A DNA stretch of 64,000 nt from Candidatus Rubrimentiphilum sp. (GCA_035710515.1 DASTDE010000001.1:744001-808000); one strand, 5' to 3'; shown: positions 41,689 through 50,593, counted from the stretch's first letter. The notes: generated by a model not told the origin, from the sequence alone. Translations and numbers: made by a program.

Positions 41689-43361
41689 ATGTGGAATGCG
41701 TTGAAGAACGACTTGTTCGGCTTCAGCAGAACGCGGTTGTGCGGATAGTCCACGTACATGTCGTAGTACTTGAGGAAATCCGCCCCAAGCGCTGCGTCCA
41801 CCTGATGGCCCCCATAGTCTTCGTCGGCATCGGTACCGAGCATGTAGTAGCTGATGAAGTGCGCCTGCCCGAACTGTAAGTCAGGGATCGTACTCAGCCA
41901 AACCTCGGCCTCTCTCCCGTAGCCGCCCGAGTCAGCAAACGGAACGACTGCCGACGAGTGATTCCGGCCGTTCGTATCCTTTACCGATTCCGGATAGCGC
42001 GAAGTGAAATGACCAAAGACAAACGAGATTTCGAAATTGTTCGCAAACAAGATCGCCGAGCTAAAGTGAAAGTTCAGCAATCCTTCCAAGAACGCGTACC
42101 CGTCATCGAAATGCAGCGGGATGGAAAAGGCGCCCTCCACCGGCTGGCCGCTGTCGAACGCACTGGCCGGATCGAGGGTGATCTTGCCGTTGTCGTAGTC
42201 GATTTTGAAGACTCCACTCTTGAGGACATCGTATCCCAGCGTTCCGACAACTTGCGTATCCCCGCCGATGTGGTAGTTAAATCTCAGCGCGCGCATGGCG
42301 AAGTTGTGCAGCGTTAGGCCGCCAATCTGCATTGAAGGCACGATCGTGTCATAAGGAATCGGCGTCCCGTCAGGCATCCGCAGCGCGTGCCCGTTGGCGG
42401 AAAGGCCCAGTTGCTGCGCGACGTCCCAGTCGATGTACGAACCCGAATCACCCGTAGAAAGCTCGAAGTCGAGACCACGTCCGTTGATGTTGACGCGTAC
42501 GACGGCCGTCGGGGCGACGAACGGCTGGTATTGTCCAAGGCCCGTCTCAAAGTACAGCCTCTCGGATATGACGCGTGCCGGGATCTCCACATGGCCGTTG
42601 TAGGTCGCAAATGCCGGCGTGTCCGACGGCGTGATAAAGTCGCGCACGTCAACGGGCTCGCCTATCGTCAGCGACTGGCGCATGAAATCGTCGTCCAGAT
42701 ACGCGCGGCCGTCGGTGACGTGGATGTGCCACGGCTGCGTCAGGCCTTTGGTCGGCCGGTAGTCGCTGTAGGTCGCCGTATACCGGGTCGTGTAGATCGC
42801 ATTGACGATCTCGTCGATCAAGCCGGTATTCTTGTCGTAAAAAACCCATTCGGGATGTTTGTAGTTCGGGCGAGTGATCTGCACGACGTACGCCGGATGC
42901 GGGTCCGCCACTTCGCCGATCACCTTGACGTCGTTCTTCGTATCCTCCGTGTCGCCGAAGTTACGCATGAAGATGAGCATCTCAAAGCTCGTGGGATCGG
43001 GGGCTTCCATCGGCGAGACGTACCCGTTCGGATCTTTGTGCCAGCGATGGCCCAGAAACTGGCCGTATTCGTCCACGACGGGTCCGGCTACGATTTTTGA
43101 GCGAAAGTCAAAGCCTTTGCGCGTGAGCGTTTCCGTGCCGGCCAAACCGGCATTCGAGAAATGCCACACCTCGCGGTGCGTATCGTCCACGCCCGCCTTA
43201 AGCTGGCCGACTGCGGCATCGTAGTGCTTGAGGATCTGCGAGACCGTGGCGGTCGTCGGCGTGATGCCATCCGGCGGCGCGTCGAGCTTGTCGTCTTTGG
43301 CCAGCGCCACGGTCGCCGTAATGAGTGCGAGGATCGGAAGAATGAACAGAGTGCGCTTCAT
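41685..43361 (-). CDS. Exported retropepsin-like pseudoprotease (paralogue of the next gene)
   Basis: The 558-residue protein aligns along its length with the 40069-41688 product: same N-terminal domain (TPTTATVSQILKHYDAAVG) and same strands. The catalytic motifs are gone: FELSTGDSG at residues 300-307 replaces FQLDSGASG, so Asp becomes Ser302, and SSAILFANNFEISF replaces the second DTG. It therefore cannot cleave by the usual mechanism and may bind substrate or regulate its partner. It is the first gene of the pair and is coupled by ATGA. Confidence 0.85.
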   Translation of the reverse strand: MKRTLFILPILALITATVALAKDDKLDAPPDGITPTTATVSQILKHYDAAVGQLKAGVDDTHREVWHFSNAGLAGTETLTRKGFDFRSKIVAGPVVDEYGQFLGHRWHKDPNGYVSPMEAPDPTSFEMLIFMRNFGDTEDTKNDVKVIGEVADPHPAYVVQITRPNYKHPEWVFYDKNTGLIDEIVNAIYTTRYTATYSDYRPTKGLTQPWHIHVTDGRAYLDDDFMRQSLTIGEPVDVRDFITPSDTPAFATYNGHVEIPARVISERLYFETGLGQYQPFVAPTAVVRVNINGRGLDFELSTGDSGSYIDWDVAQQLGLSANGHALRMPDGTPIPYDTIVPSMQIGGLTLHNFAMRALRFNYHIGGDTQVVGTLGYDVLKSGVFKIDYDNGKITLDPASAFDSGQPVEGAFSIPLHFDDGYAFLEGLLNFHFSSAILFANNFEISFVFGHFTSRYPESVKDTNGRNHSSAVVPFADSGGYGREAEVWLSTIPDLQFGQAHFISYYMLGTDADEDYGGHQVDAALGADFLKYYDMYVDYPHNRVLLKPNKSFFNAFHM

Positions 43362-43409
43362 GTTTACACCCTCCGGAAGAGAACGGTTGATCGAATCTTA
43401 GAGGCGAGG

Positions 43410-43437
43410 TTGACGAGCCCTCCCTTGTGAACATATC
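43410..43437 (+). promoter_or_regulatory. Candidate promoter for the BI-1 gene
   Basis: TTGACG (43410-43415), a 16-base spacer and CATATC (43432-43437) lie just before the ATG 43441. The -10 is a weak match. If used, the transcript would be nearly leaderless. Confidence 0.35.
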
Positions 43438-43440
43438 CCC

Positions 43441-44106
43441 ATGCTTTCCGGCTCTCAATCTCCGCCCCAGCGCTTTTCGCTGGCGCCTGCCGTACCGGTC
43501 CAGCATTTGCTGGGGCAGGTCCTCGGCATCACCGCGTTAGGTCTGGTGATCACGGCCCTGGCGGCGACGCTCTTTCAACATGTTCCGCCCGTTGCCGGTC
43601 TCATAGCACTTATTGCCGGCTTCATTCTGCTCTTCGTGATCAATGCGACGCGCGCCAATTCCGCGCTTTCGCTGACGCTATTTTATGCCTTCACATTTCT
43701 CGAAGGCGTCGGGCTGGCGCCGACCATCGGGTATTACAACAGTACCGTCGGCTCCGACGTGGTCGCGCAGGCGGCGATGACCACGGGGCTCGGCATGTTC
43801 GCCTTGGGGGCGATCGTCTACGCGACCGGCCTCGACCTGCGGCGCTTCGCGAGCTATTTTTATCTCGCGCTTATCGCGCTGGTGATTGCGGGCATCGTCT
43901 CGGCTTTTACGCATTGGCTGCAACCGCAGGTCTACTCGTGGATCGTGCTGGTGATTTTCTCGGGGCTCGTGTTAATCGATTTTGCGCGAATCCGCGCGGG
44001 TGGCGATAACCTCACGCCGGTTCAATTAGCGATCCAGATATACTTGGATGCAATCAACATCTTCTTGGCGATTCTGCAAATATTGGGCGGCAGGCGAAGA
44101 AGCTAA
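43441..44106 (+). CDS. Bax inhibitor-1 / YccA family membrane protein
   Basis: The 221-residue protein has seven expected helices and the BI-1 pattern: LTLFYAFTFLEGVGLAPTIG, the YSWIVLVIFSGLVLIDFARI segment and a C-terminal YLDAINIFLAILQILGGRR. Family members are pH-dependent calcium leak channels, and YccA in E. coli affects FtsH. The role here is unknown. It converges with the next gene with a four-base overlap. Confidence 0.93.
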   Translation: MLSGSQSPPQRFSLAPAVPVQHLLGQVLGITALGLVITALAATLFQHVPPVAGLIALIAGFILLFVINATRANSALSLTLFYAFTFLEGVGLAPTIGYYNSTVGSDVVAQAAMTTGLGMFALGAIVYATGLDLRRFASYFYLALIALVIAGIVSAFTHWLQPQVYSWIVLVIFSGLVLIDFARIRAGGDNLTPVQLAIQIYLDAINIFLAILQILGGRRRS

Positions 44107-44534
44107 ACACGAATTCGCGTGCATGTGACGTTACCCCATACGGCGTTATGCGTTGTTATGCTGGTTGCCGACAGGGCGACAATCTTGTCCAAATGATCGG
44201 GCGGTTTGGGTCGCGACTGGTACCCCTGCCCTGAAATGTAAACCTCTTTCGGATCCCAGTCCTCCACCGTAAAGAGAATCGTGTTCCCATCGGCCATCCG
44301 CCAATGCCCGGCTGCGCGGGTTGCGCCCGCCGGAGACCGTGCGAGAGAGCTATATGTTCCGTTCGGAGAGATGATCGTCTCCGTTACGAACTCGAAATGA
44401 TAAGGATACTCCGCAGTCTGAGGACAGCGCCAAGCGCCGGTAATCGTTACTTTTTGCGCGGCGAGGGTGCTCGCGCTGCATGCACTCCAGAGCAAAAGTG
44501 CAGCGATAAGTCTTACGAACTTGTCAGTCGGCAT
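44103..44534 (-). CDS. Small secreted protein of unknown function
   Basis: I start at ATG 44534 (143 residues; the 44588 start adds a basic upstream stretch). A signal peptide (IAALLLWSACSASTLA) precedes a beta-rich body with GAWRCPQTAEYPYHFEFVTET and AAGHWRMADGNTILFTVEDWDP, which looks like a lipocalin-type or DUF-type small beta domain. No family is assigned. Confidence 0.6.
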   Translation of the reverse strand: MPTDKFVRLIAALLLWSACSASTLAAQKVTITGAWRCPQTAEYPYHFEFVTETIISPNGTYSSLARSPAGATRAAGHWRMADGNTILFTVEDWDPKEVYISGQGYQSRPKPPDHLDKIVALSATSITTHNAVWGNVTCTRIRV

Positions 44535-44638
44535 AGCGGCCGCCTTGCCCCCGCATGCGTGGGTTTTCCTGCGTCTTCCGGATGACAAAGGCTCAAGGCG
44601 TCGCGGTCGCTAAGGGCTGCGGCACAGGAGGTTCTTAC

Positions 44639-44971
44639 ATGAGGGCTCGCATTTATTTCTTGGCGGCGCTTGCCGCGGTATCGATTCTATTTACCTCGAT
44701 CCAGACCGCGTCCGCGCGCGGCGGGATGGTCGTAAATGGCACGCGGAATAACATTATGGTGGAAGAGTTCAACGGCAGGGGAATGCCCAGCAATCAGATC
44801 CACTTACGGCCCGGTGGGCAACGGAGTCTTCGAGCCGATACGGTGAACATTCACGCGGAGATGAGTCTTCCGGGCGGTAGACCATGGGCGCCTTGCGGAC
44901 CAATGCGTCGCGCGAGTGGCGGCACGTTACGCGTTGTGGCCTCGGGTGCGCACGGCTGCCGGATTCAATAG
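44639..44971 (+). CDS. Small secreted protein of unknown function
   Basis: An AGGAGG ribosome-binding site eight bases upstream sets ATG 44639. The 110-residue product has a signal peptide (FLAALAAVSILFTSIQTASA). The mature part has few Cys (WAPCGPMRR, HGCRIQ) that could form one bridge. Its size and architecture match the 48716-49075 protein, and both lie beside tRNA genes, but I see no sequence match between them. Confidence 0.6.
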   Translation: MRARIYFLAALAAVSILFTSIQTASARGGMVVNGTRNNIMVEEFNGRGMPSNQIHLRPGGQRSLRADTVNIHAEMSLPGGRPWAPCGPMRRASGGTLRVVASGAHGCRIQ

Positions 44972-44979
44972 CGCTCTAA

Positions 44980-45054
44980 TGGTGGGCGGTATTGGGATTG
45001 AACCAATGACCTCTTCCGTGTCAGGGAAGCGCTCTCCCACTGAGCTAACCGCCC
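44980..45054 (-). tRNA. tRNA-Val (GAC)
   Basis: The minus strand gives a complete cloverleaf: acceptor GGGCGGT/ACCGCCC, D arm GCTC..GAGC, anticodon stem CTTCC/GGAAG with loop CTGACAC (anticodon GAC), T arm ATTGG-TTCAATC-CCAAT. The 3' CCA is encoded at 44980-44982. Confidence 0.95.
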
Positions 45055-45068
45055 TCGTTGTCTAAGAA

Positions 45069-45102
45069 ACGAGCCCCAGATATTTCTGGGGCTCGTCTCA
45101 AT
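45069..45102 (-). terminator. Rho-independent terminator of the 45138-45845 gene
   Basis: A 12-base perfect stem (ACGAGCCCCAGA at 45069-45080 with TCTGGGGCTCGT at 45085-45096) has a four-base loop. On the minus strand it is followed by TTTCTT. It lies 40 bases past the gene stop and before tRNA-Val. Confidence 0.82.
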
Positions 45103-45137
45103 TTCATCTTTACCCCGCGAACGAGGTAAAGAAGTCT

Positions 45138-45845
45138 TTACTGGATGCTATTGGCGTAAAAGATGTTGCCGTTCCAATTGCCGGCCGCCGTGATGGTGCG
45201 CCCCGGAAAGAGCGAACCGCTGATCGCGCCGCGTGAAGCCGCATTGGCGTCGTTAATCGTGATCAGGTTCAGGCCTTGCGCGATTTGGATCGAGTTGCCG
45301 TTGACCGAAACGATCAGTCCGCGCACCGATGCACCTGAGAACGGGCCTCCGAAGTTCTTGTAGTTGCCGCCGACCGGCACGAACACGTTGCCGTTGCCAA
45401 AGTTGCCGCGCAGCGTGACCTGCTGTCCGACGACCAAGTGACGGTCGCCCGTGTTGATTTGAACCTCTTGACCGTTCGCCAGCGTGACGATCGCCGTGTG
45501 GTCGCTGTTGATGCCGGTGACGGTGCCCATAATGAAGGCGCCGTTCATGTGGCTCTTGCACCAGCCGCGCATGTTGCCGGCCGGGTTGATGCAGCTTTGC
45601 GCCATCGCGCTTTTGCCATGTGAGCGCTTGACCTTCTTGTCGGCGTCGTTGTCATTGTCGTTATCGACCTTGACGCGCGAATCGTTGTCGACTCTGGTCA
45701 CGACCTTGGCGTGAGCGTTCGCGGCGTTGCCGTGAACGTGCTTGCCCTTGTCTTTGTCCTTGTCGGCCAACGCAGCCGACGCCGAGCCCGCGATCAGGAC
45801 TAGTGCGAAGGCGGTCGCAAGCGCACGGTTGGTAAGTTGTTTCAT
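45138..45845 (-). CDS. Secreted Asp/Asn/Lys-rich protein with two OB-like beta domains
   Basis: The 235-residue protein has a signal peptide ending ASAALA. A charged low-complexity stretch (DKDKDKGKHVHGNAANAH, VDNDNDNDADKK) is followed by two beta domains: GTVTGINSDHTAIVTLANGQEV and RGLIVSVNGNSIQIAQGLNLITIND. The second ends IFYANSIQ, shared with the Asn-rich protein at 34660. An AGGAGA ribosome-binding site precedes the start. Binding of ions or nucleic acid is possible; the role is unknown. Confidence 0.72.
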   Translation of the reverse strand: MKQLTNRALATAFALVLIAGSASAALADKDKDKGKHVHGNAANAHAKVVTRVDNDSRVKVDNDNDNDADKKVKRSHGKSAMAQSCINPAGNMRGWCKSHMNGAFIMGTVTGINSDHTAIVTLANGQEVQINTGDRHLVVGQQVTLRGNFGNGNVFVPVGGNYKNFGGPFSGASVRGLIVSVNGNSIQIAQGLNLITINDANAASRGAISGSLFPGRTITAAGNWNGNIFYANSIQ

Positions 45846-45932
45846 CCGTTTTGTCTCCTAGCTGTAGATCGGGATGTCTCAAGAGTAACGTTCCCAAAGC
45901 GCGCGGCGGTGCGCGAGGGCGCGCTCGCTTGG

Positions 45933-47312
45933 TTAAAGGTCGGCGACAGTCGGTGGGGCCTCGTGCCAGATAGCGTTGAACCGCGCGTTCGCAGCTGTCG
46001 CGCATGGGCCGTCGCCGAGGTGAGTGCAGGCGAGCGCTAGCAGGTAGAATGCGCGCGGATCGCCGGGCAAACGCGTGAGCGATTCCTGCAGGGCTGCACG
46101 CGCGTCCGAGTATCGCCCCGCACGAACATAGAGCGCTCCCAATGCGGGACCGGCCGGAAAGAGCGGAAGATATTCGCTCGTGTCGTCACGCTTTTGAATG
46201 GCGATGGCGCGCTGGAGCGACGCGACGGCAGCGGTGATATTGCCTCGGCGCTCCTCGATGGCCGACTGCAGGATAGGAACCAGGTCGCTGTCCGGAACGG
46301 ACCCTCGCAATTCGGCGAGTTGTTGATCGGCTGAATTGAGGTCTTGCTCGTGCGCGTACGCCATGCCGAGCGCGAAAGGCTGGCGCGAGTTCGGTTGCGA
46401 TACCGACGCGACGATCTCCGCCCACTTTCCAAACCGCGCGAGCGTCAATGGGCGCAGCGAGCTCAGCGTTTGATCCTCTACTCGCGTCGCCCACTGCTGC
46501 GCAAGCTGCAGATCCCCGAGCATCATCGCTGCTGCATAACCGACTTCCGTATCGTGCGGGCCGTATTCCAACTCATACGGCCTCGGACCGGCGTTCCAGG
46601 CCACGCGCAGCCGCCAGGCGCGATCGCTGGCCGCGACGGCCTTCGCATAGAGCCCAGTTTCAGTATAGGCGTGCGCCGGCATGTGCGCGAGATGCTCTTC
46701 TTGCGGCAAGAAAGTCATCGCGCTCAATCGATCTGCGCAGGCGATTACGGGTGTGCGATCGGGCAAATCGTCGTAGGCGTGAATGCACAGATGATTTGCC
46801 ATCACGTTCTGCGGATGACGTTGGAGCACGGGTTGCAGCAATGCGAGGACGCTGGCGGGCGGCTCGCGATCCTCGAGCATCGCTTCGGCTGTGATTGTTA
46901 CTGCATCGTCATCAAGCGGGTGCGCGGCGACGATCTCACTCATCGCTTGCACGTAGCGCCGTTCGTCCGTCTCATGCGCATCCCACGTATCCGCGTAACG
47001 AAGCGCCAGCGCATCGATATACGCCCGTTCGATCGGCGACGCGTGAGACTCCAGCGACACCGCATGCTTTACGGCGCTTTGTGCCGCGGCAAACGCTTCG
47101 GGTGAGGGCGGATGGTTCAAGTCGCCGGCGGCAGCGAGCGCCTCGCCCCAAGCTGCCATCGCCAGATTCGGATCCTGTTGCAAGGCGCTTGCAAATGCAT
47201 TGCCCGCGCCGGCGCGATCGTACGCATAGAACGAGGCCAATCCACGATCGAAAGACTTTTGTGCTTGCGGGTCGCTCGTTGAGACGACCATCGCGAGCAC
47301 GAGCGAAATCAT
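45933..47312 (-). CDS. TPR repeat protein
   Basis: The 459-residue protein has a helical-repeat pattern with at least six TPR-like units, among them SFDRGLASFYAYDRAGAGNAF near the start and AGRYSDARAALQESLTRLPGD near the end. HLAHMPAHAYTETGLYAKAVAASDRAW matches a common motif of bacterial TPR proteins. The N-terminus has a weak signal (MISLVLAMVVSTS). It overlaps the topoisomerase stop by four bases. Confidence 0.82.
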   Translation of the reverse strand: MISLVLAMVVSTSDPQAQKSFDRGLASFYAYDRAGAGNAFASALQQDPNLAMAAWGEALAAAGDLNHPPSPEAFAAAQSAVKHAVSLESHASPIERAYIDALALRYADTWDAHETDERRYVQAMSEIVAAHPLDDDAVTITAEAMLEDREPPASVLALLQPVLQRHPQNVMANHLCIHAYDDLPDRTPVIACADRLSAMTFLPQEEHLAHMPAHAYTETGLYAKAVAASDRAWRLRVAWNAGPRPYELEYGPHDTEVGYAAAMMLGDLQLAQQWATRVEDQTLSSLRPLTLARFGKWAEIVASVSQPNSRQPFALGMAYAHEQDLNSADQQLAELRGSVPDSDLVPILQSAIEERRGNITAAVASLQRAIAIQKRDDTSEYLPLFPAGPALGALYVRAGRYSDARAALQESLTRLPGDPRAFYLLALACTHLGDGPCATAANARFNAIWHEAPPTVADL

Positions 47313-48352
47313 GCCGCCTTTCTATTAGTTTCGCGAGCGCGTTCGTCCAGCAAAGCAAGCACGAATAGCTCACCTTCGGCCAACCCCGCACGCGCGCGGG
47401 GTGTTCGAGCGGCCGCGAGGCGGCCTTGTTCCATATACGCCTCGACGATAGCCGGATGCACATAGCACTTGCGGCAGATCGCAGGCGTGTTGCCTAAGTG
47501 CTTGGCGACTTCTTTGACGACATCGACAACGCGCTGCTTGCGTTCGGTTTGCGCTTCGAGGATGACGTCGTCAGCCAAGAGCATCGCGCAGGTGACGGTG
47601 CCGGCCCACGTCCGGAAATCCTTGGCGGAAAAATCCTCGCCCGAGATCTCACGGATGTAGTCGTTGACGTCGGCCGAATCGATCGCGCCGGTCGCCCCGT
47701 CATCAGCGACATATTCAAACAGTTGCTGGCCGGGCAAATCTTGACACTGCCGGATGATCTTTGCCAGACGGCGATCGCGCAAGTCGATCGCCTGCCGCAC
47801 GCCGCTCTTGCCACGGAAGGAGAAGCGAACGTTCGAGCCTTCAACCTTTGCGTGTTTGTTTCGCAGCGTCGTCAAACCGTAGGAGTTGTTGTCTTTGGCA
47901 TACTCGTCGTTGCCGACACGAATTGCGGTGCTTTCCAACAGCTGCACGATGGTCGCCAAGACCTTTTCGCGCGGAAGTCCGGGAAGTGAGATGTCGGTTT
48001 CGAGCCGTTTGCGGATTTTCGGCAGGCTTTCGGCGAAGGCGATCATGCGCTCGTATTTATTTTCGTCACGCGTCTCGCGCCAGCGTTTGTGGTAGCGGTA
48101 TTGCTTGCGCCCGCGCGCATCACGGGCGGTCGCTTGGATGTGGCCGTTGGCAATCGGGCAGATCCACACATCGGTATAGGCCGGCGGGACGGCCAGGGCT
48201 TTAATACGCGCGAGTTCCTTGTCGTCATCGATCTGCGAGCCGTCTGGGGCGAAATAGACGAAGTGCTCGCCGCGCTTTTGGCGGCGAATGCCCGGCATCT
48301 GGTCGGTGACGTAGCGAAGGCGTGCGGCCTTGGCTGACTCGAGGGCGTCCAT
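47309..48352 (-). CDS. DNA topoisomerase IB
   Basis: Eukaryote/poxvirus-like type IB topoisomerases relax supercoils via a 3'-phosphotyrosine. The 347-residue protein has the PPAYTDVWICPIANGHIQATARDARGRKQYRYH N-terminal clamp (residues 55-87), catalytic Arg and Lys regions (VRFSFRGKSG) and the active-site Tyr297 in CRKCYVHPAI. The length fits bacterial TopIB. It lies between the TPR gene and the tRNA pair. Confidence 0.95.
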   Translation of the reverse strand: MDALESAKAARLRYVTDQMPGIRRQKRGEHFVYFAPDGSQIDDDKELARIKALAVPPAYTDVWICPIANGHIQATARDARGRKQYRYHKRWRETRDENKYERMIAFAESLPKIRKRLETDISLPGLPREKVLATIVQLLESTAIRVGNDEYAKDNNSYGLTTLRNKHAKVEGSNVRFSFRGKSGVRQAIDLRDRRLAKIIRQCQDLPGQQLFEYVADDGATGAIDSADVNDYIREISGEDFSAKDFRTWAGTVTCAMLLADDVILEAQTERKQRVVDVVKEVAKHLGNTPAICRKCYVHPAIVEAYMEQGRLAAARTPRARAGLAEGELFVLALLDERARETNRKAA

Positions 48353-48431
48353 CCAGTGCCCTATACCCGAAAGGCGCTTGCTAGACAGCGCCGCCGCGAC
48401 TAGGATACGATATGCCGGTTCGCAAACGCAT

Positions 48432-48506
48432 GGGCGCGTAGCTCAGTGGGAGAGCATCCGCTTCACACGCGGGGGGTCGTTGGTTCAATCCCAACCGTGC
48501 CCACCA
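48432..48506 (+). tRNA. tRNA-Val (CAC)
   Basis: Acceptor GGGCGCG/CGTGCCC, D arm GCTC..GAGC, anticodon stem TCCGC/GCGGG with loop TTCACAC (anticodon CAC), T arm GTTGG-TTCAATC-CCAAC; CCA encoded at 48504-48506. Confidence 0.95.
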
Positions 48507-48518
48507 TCATTTGGCGAT

Positions 48519-48595
48519 GGCGCTGTAGCTCAGTTGGTTAGAGCGCCGCCCTGTCACGGCGGAGGTCGAGGGTTCGAGCCCCTTCAGCGTCGCCA
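48519..48595 (+). tRNA. tRNA-Asp (GTC)
   Basis: Acceptor GGCGCTG/CAGCGTC, anticodon stem CCGCC/GGCGG with loop CTGTCAC (anticodon GTC), T arm GAGGG-TTCGAGC-CCCTT; CCA encoded at 48593-48595. It lies 12 bases after tRNA-Val(CAC) in the same transcript. Confidence 0.95.
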
Positions 48596-48601
48596 TTTGA
48601 A

Positions 48602-48633
48602 AAAAGAGCTCCGATGCCTCGGAGCTCTTTTTC
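48602..48633 (+). terminator. Rho-independent terminator of the tRNA pair
   Basis: AAAGAGCTCCGA-TGCC-TCGGAGCTCTTT is followed by TTTC and preceded by an A-tract, so it can work on both strands. Confidence 0.88.
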
Positions 48634-48715
48634 ATGCAACGCCGGCTTATGCCGACGTGCTACCGAGCGGGGGGACGCTCCGGCCGGTCGAAGTGATAGA
48701 TACAGAGGTGCAATT

Positions 48716-49075
48716 ATGAAGCGCTTTGTGTTCTTGCTCCTGGTCGTGGCCGGTGCGTGGCTTCCGGCCCCTGTGGCTGCGCAGACTCGCACCGTTAAAG
48801 TGCAAAACGAGACGTACATTTGTTATACGGTCAAGGTCCAAGGCTATGGGAGCGACGGCCACCACCTCGACATCGGCGATGAGCGAATCGCTTCGAAAAA
48901 ATCGCACACGTTCACGTACACGTACACCGGGAAGAGTGTAGATATACTCGTGAGCGCCGACGCGTGCTTTCACGGCGTAATGCCGAGCCCCGCCCACGCC
49001 AAGAACGTCCGCGTGAGCGAGACCTTCAGCATCGTACAGCCAGGAAGCAGCGCCCACATCGTACGCCGGCCCTAG
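48716..49075 (+). CDS. Small secreted protein of unknown function
   Basis: AGAGGTG precedes ATG 48716 (119 residues). After a signal peptide (FLLLVVAGAWLPAPVAAQ) comes a beta-rich domain with YICYTVKVQGYGSDGHHLDIG and a second Cys (DACFHG). It is followed after three bases by the Vgb-like gene and probably shares its transcript. Confidence 0.6.
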   Translation: MKRFVFLLLVVAGAWLPAPVAAQTRTVKVQNETYICYTVKVQGYGSDGHHLDIGDERIASKKSHTFTYTYTGKSVDILVSADACFHGVMPSPAHAKNVRVSETFSIVQPGSSAHIVRRP

Positions 49076-49078
49076 CGC

Positions 49079-50146
49079 GTGAAGTACCTACTGTCGTTTA
49101 TTGCCTTTGTCATTGTTATCATCACCGCTCCAACGCAGGCGGTGACAAGAATTCAGGAGTTCCCGGTCCCAACCGCCGGCAGTGCGCCTGGTGGTATTAC
49201 AGTGGGCCCAGATGGCGCGCTGTGGTTCACTGAAACCAACGCCGACAAAATCGGCCGTATCGCGGCCTCGGGAAAGATCACGGAGTTTTCGCTTCTTCCA
49301 GCAACGCCCGGCTGGATAGAGGCGCATCCCTGCTCGCACCGGCAGCCCTTGCGAATTGCAACGGGACCTGATCGGGCGCTTTGGTTTTCGGAAACCGTTG
49401 GCTGTAACGAGAGGGACTCTGTCGGGTCTCCGCAGATCGGACGTATGACGCTCGGTGGCAAAGTCAGCGAGTTTCACGTCCCTTCATCGGCCGGAGCCGT
49501 CGACGCGATCGCATCCGGCCCGGACCATGCCATATGGTTTGTGGAAGCCGAGGGCGGGAAGGTCGGCCGCGTTTCGACCACCGGCAAGATAAGCGAATTT
49601 GCCGCTTCTCGAAATGGGCGCGACCTTGTGGGCATTATCGGCGGGCGCGATGATGCCGTTTGGTTCATCGTCACCGGATGTCCGACGTGCAGCCCGCGAG
49701 CCGAGGCCTCTAAGGGTTACGTGGGCCGCATCACTCCCGAAGGAAAGATCACGTACCACACGATTTCAAACAACGGGGTCGGTGGATTTGCGTGGGGTCC
49801 CGACGGAGCTCTGTGGTTCACAGATTCGGCTCAAGATCGTGTCGGGCGTCTCACGCTGCGTGGGAAGCTCACCCAATTTCTATTTCCTGCTCCAACGCTG
49901 TGCAAATGCAACACCGAGGCTATTCCCACTCGCGATCCCCGGGCCATTGTCAGCGGCCCGGACAGCGCGCTTTGGATTGTTGAACCGTATGCGAATAAGA
50001 TCGGCCGCGTCAGTATGACCGGAAAACTCGCGGAGTTTCCGGTTCCAACGATCGACAGCTTCCCTTCCGACATAGCGGCGGGCCCGGATGGCTCAATCTG
50101 GTTTATCGAAACAAACGGGAACAAAATTGGTCGCCTTAGGCCGTAA
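49079..50146 (+). CDS. Vgb-like beta-propeller protein
   Basis: The 355-residue exported protein has a signal peptide and repeated blades of the form ITVGPDGALWFTE..ADKIGRI....GKITEF, seven or so in all. This is the virginiamycin B lyase (Vgb) superfamily pattern. True Vgb has His and Glu residues for streptogramin B opening; I cannot verify them here, so an antibiotic-lyase role is not claimed. The start is GTG 49079. Confidence 0.85.
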   Translation: MKYLLSFIAFVIVIITAPTQAVTRIQEFPVPTAGSAPGGITVGPDGALWFTETNADKIGRIAASGKITEFSLLPATPGWIEAHPCSHRQPLRIATGPDRALWFSETVGCNERDSVGSPQIGRMTLGGKVSEFHVPSSAGAVDAIASGPDHAIWFVEAEGGKVGRVSTTGKISEFAASRNGRDLVGIIGGRDDAVWFIVTGCPTCSPRAEASKGYVGRITPEGKITYHTISNNGVGGFAWGPDGALWFTDSAQDRVGRLTLRGKLTQFLFPAPTLCKCNTEAIPTRDPRAIVSGPDSALWIVEPYANKIGRVSMTGKLAEFPVPTIDSFPSDIAAGPDGSIWFIETNGNKIGRLRP

Positions 50147-50166
50147 GCGTTCAGATCAAGATTGAT

Positions 50167-50574
50167 CTAATATGGATAGACCTGAAATTGGAGGCCGGCG
50201 ATCTTTCCGTCAGCATCAAAGGCGATGTGTTCAAGCACTCGAGCGTGTTTGAACTGAATACCAAACTCATAGCCTACGGCGTATTGCACCGGCTGAGAAC
50301 CGAAATAGAGCCATTTCGAGGGCCTGCCTAAGGCTTGAAGCGTCTTTTCCTCGCCGGCGACCATTTGTTGAGTGAGGCCGTTATTCGTCCGGACGTCCAG
50401 CTGCGAGCGGTCAATTTTCCCGGTCTGAAAGCGATAGAACCACTCTTGCGCCTTCATTAGGATCTTGGGATCGGCTGAAGGCAAACTCGTCGGCGTGTCG
50501 TTTGATGGGGCAGGGGCCGATTGCATCGCGCCCACGGTGACGAGTGCAACGAGTATCAGTTTCGCGAGCATCAT
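50167..50574 (-). CDS. Small secreted protein of unknown function
   Basis: The start at ATG 50574 gives 135 residues with a signal peptide (LILVALVTVGAMQSAPA). The body has QEWFYRFQTGKIDRSQLD and a C-terminal beta pair (YAVGYEFGIQFKHARVLEHI). It resembles small periplasmic folds of the SnoaL/NTF2 type, without firm evidence. It follows the 50594-51202 gene closely on the same strand. Confidence 0.6.
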   Translation of the reverse strand: MMLAKLILVALVTVGAMQSAPAPSNDTPTSLPSADPKILMKAQEWFYRFQTGKIDRSQLDVRTNNGLTQQMVAGEEKTLQALGRPSKWLYFGSQPVQYAVGYEFGIQFKHARVLEHIAFDADGKIAGLQFQVYPY

Positions 50575-50593
50575 TTGTGCTTCGTCGGCTATC

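Noticed and set aside
44980-48595. The tRNA genes as edges of a prophage
   Set aside because: No integrase, att duplication or phage structural gene lies within 10 kb of these three tRNAs.
49079-50146. Vgb-like gene as a streptogramin resistance gene
   Set aside because: The propeller pattern is clear but the catalytic residues cannot be verified, and such proteins are common in environmental bacteria without resistance.
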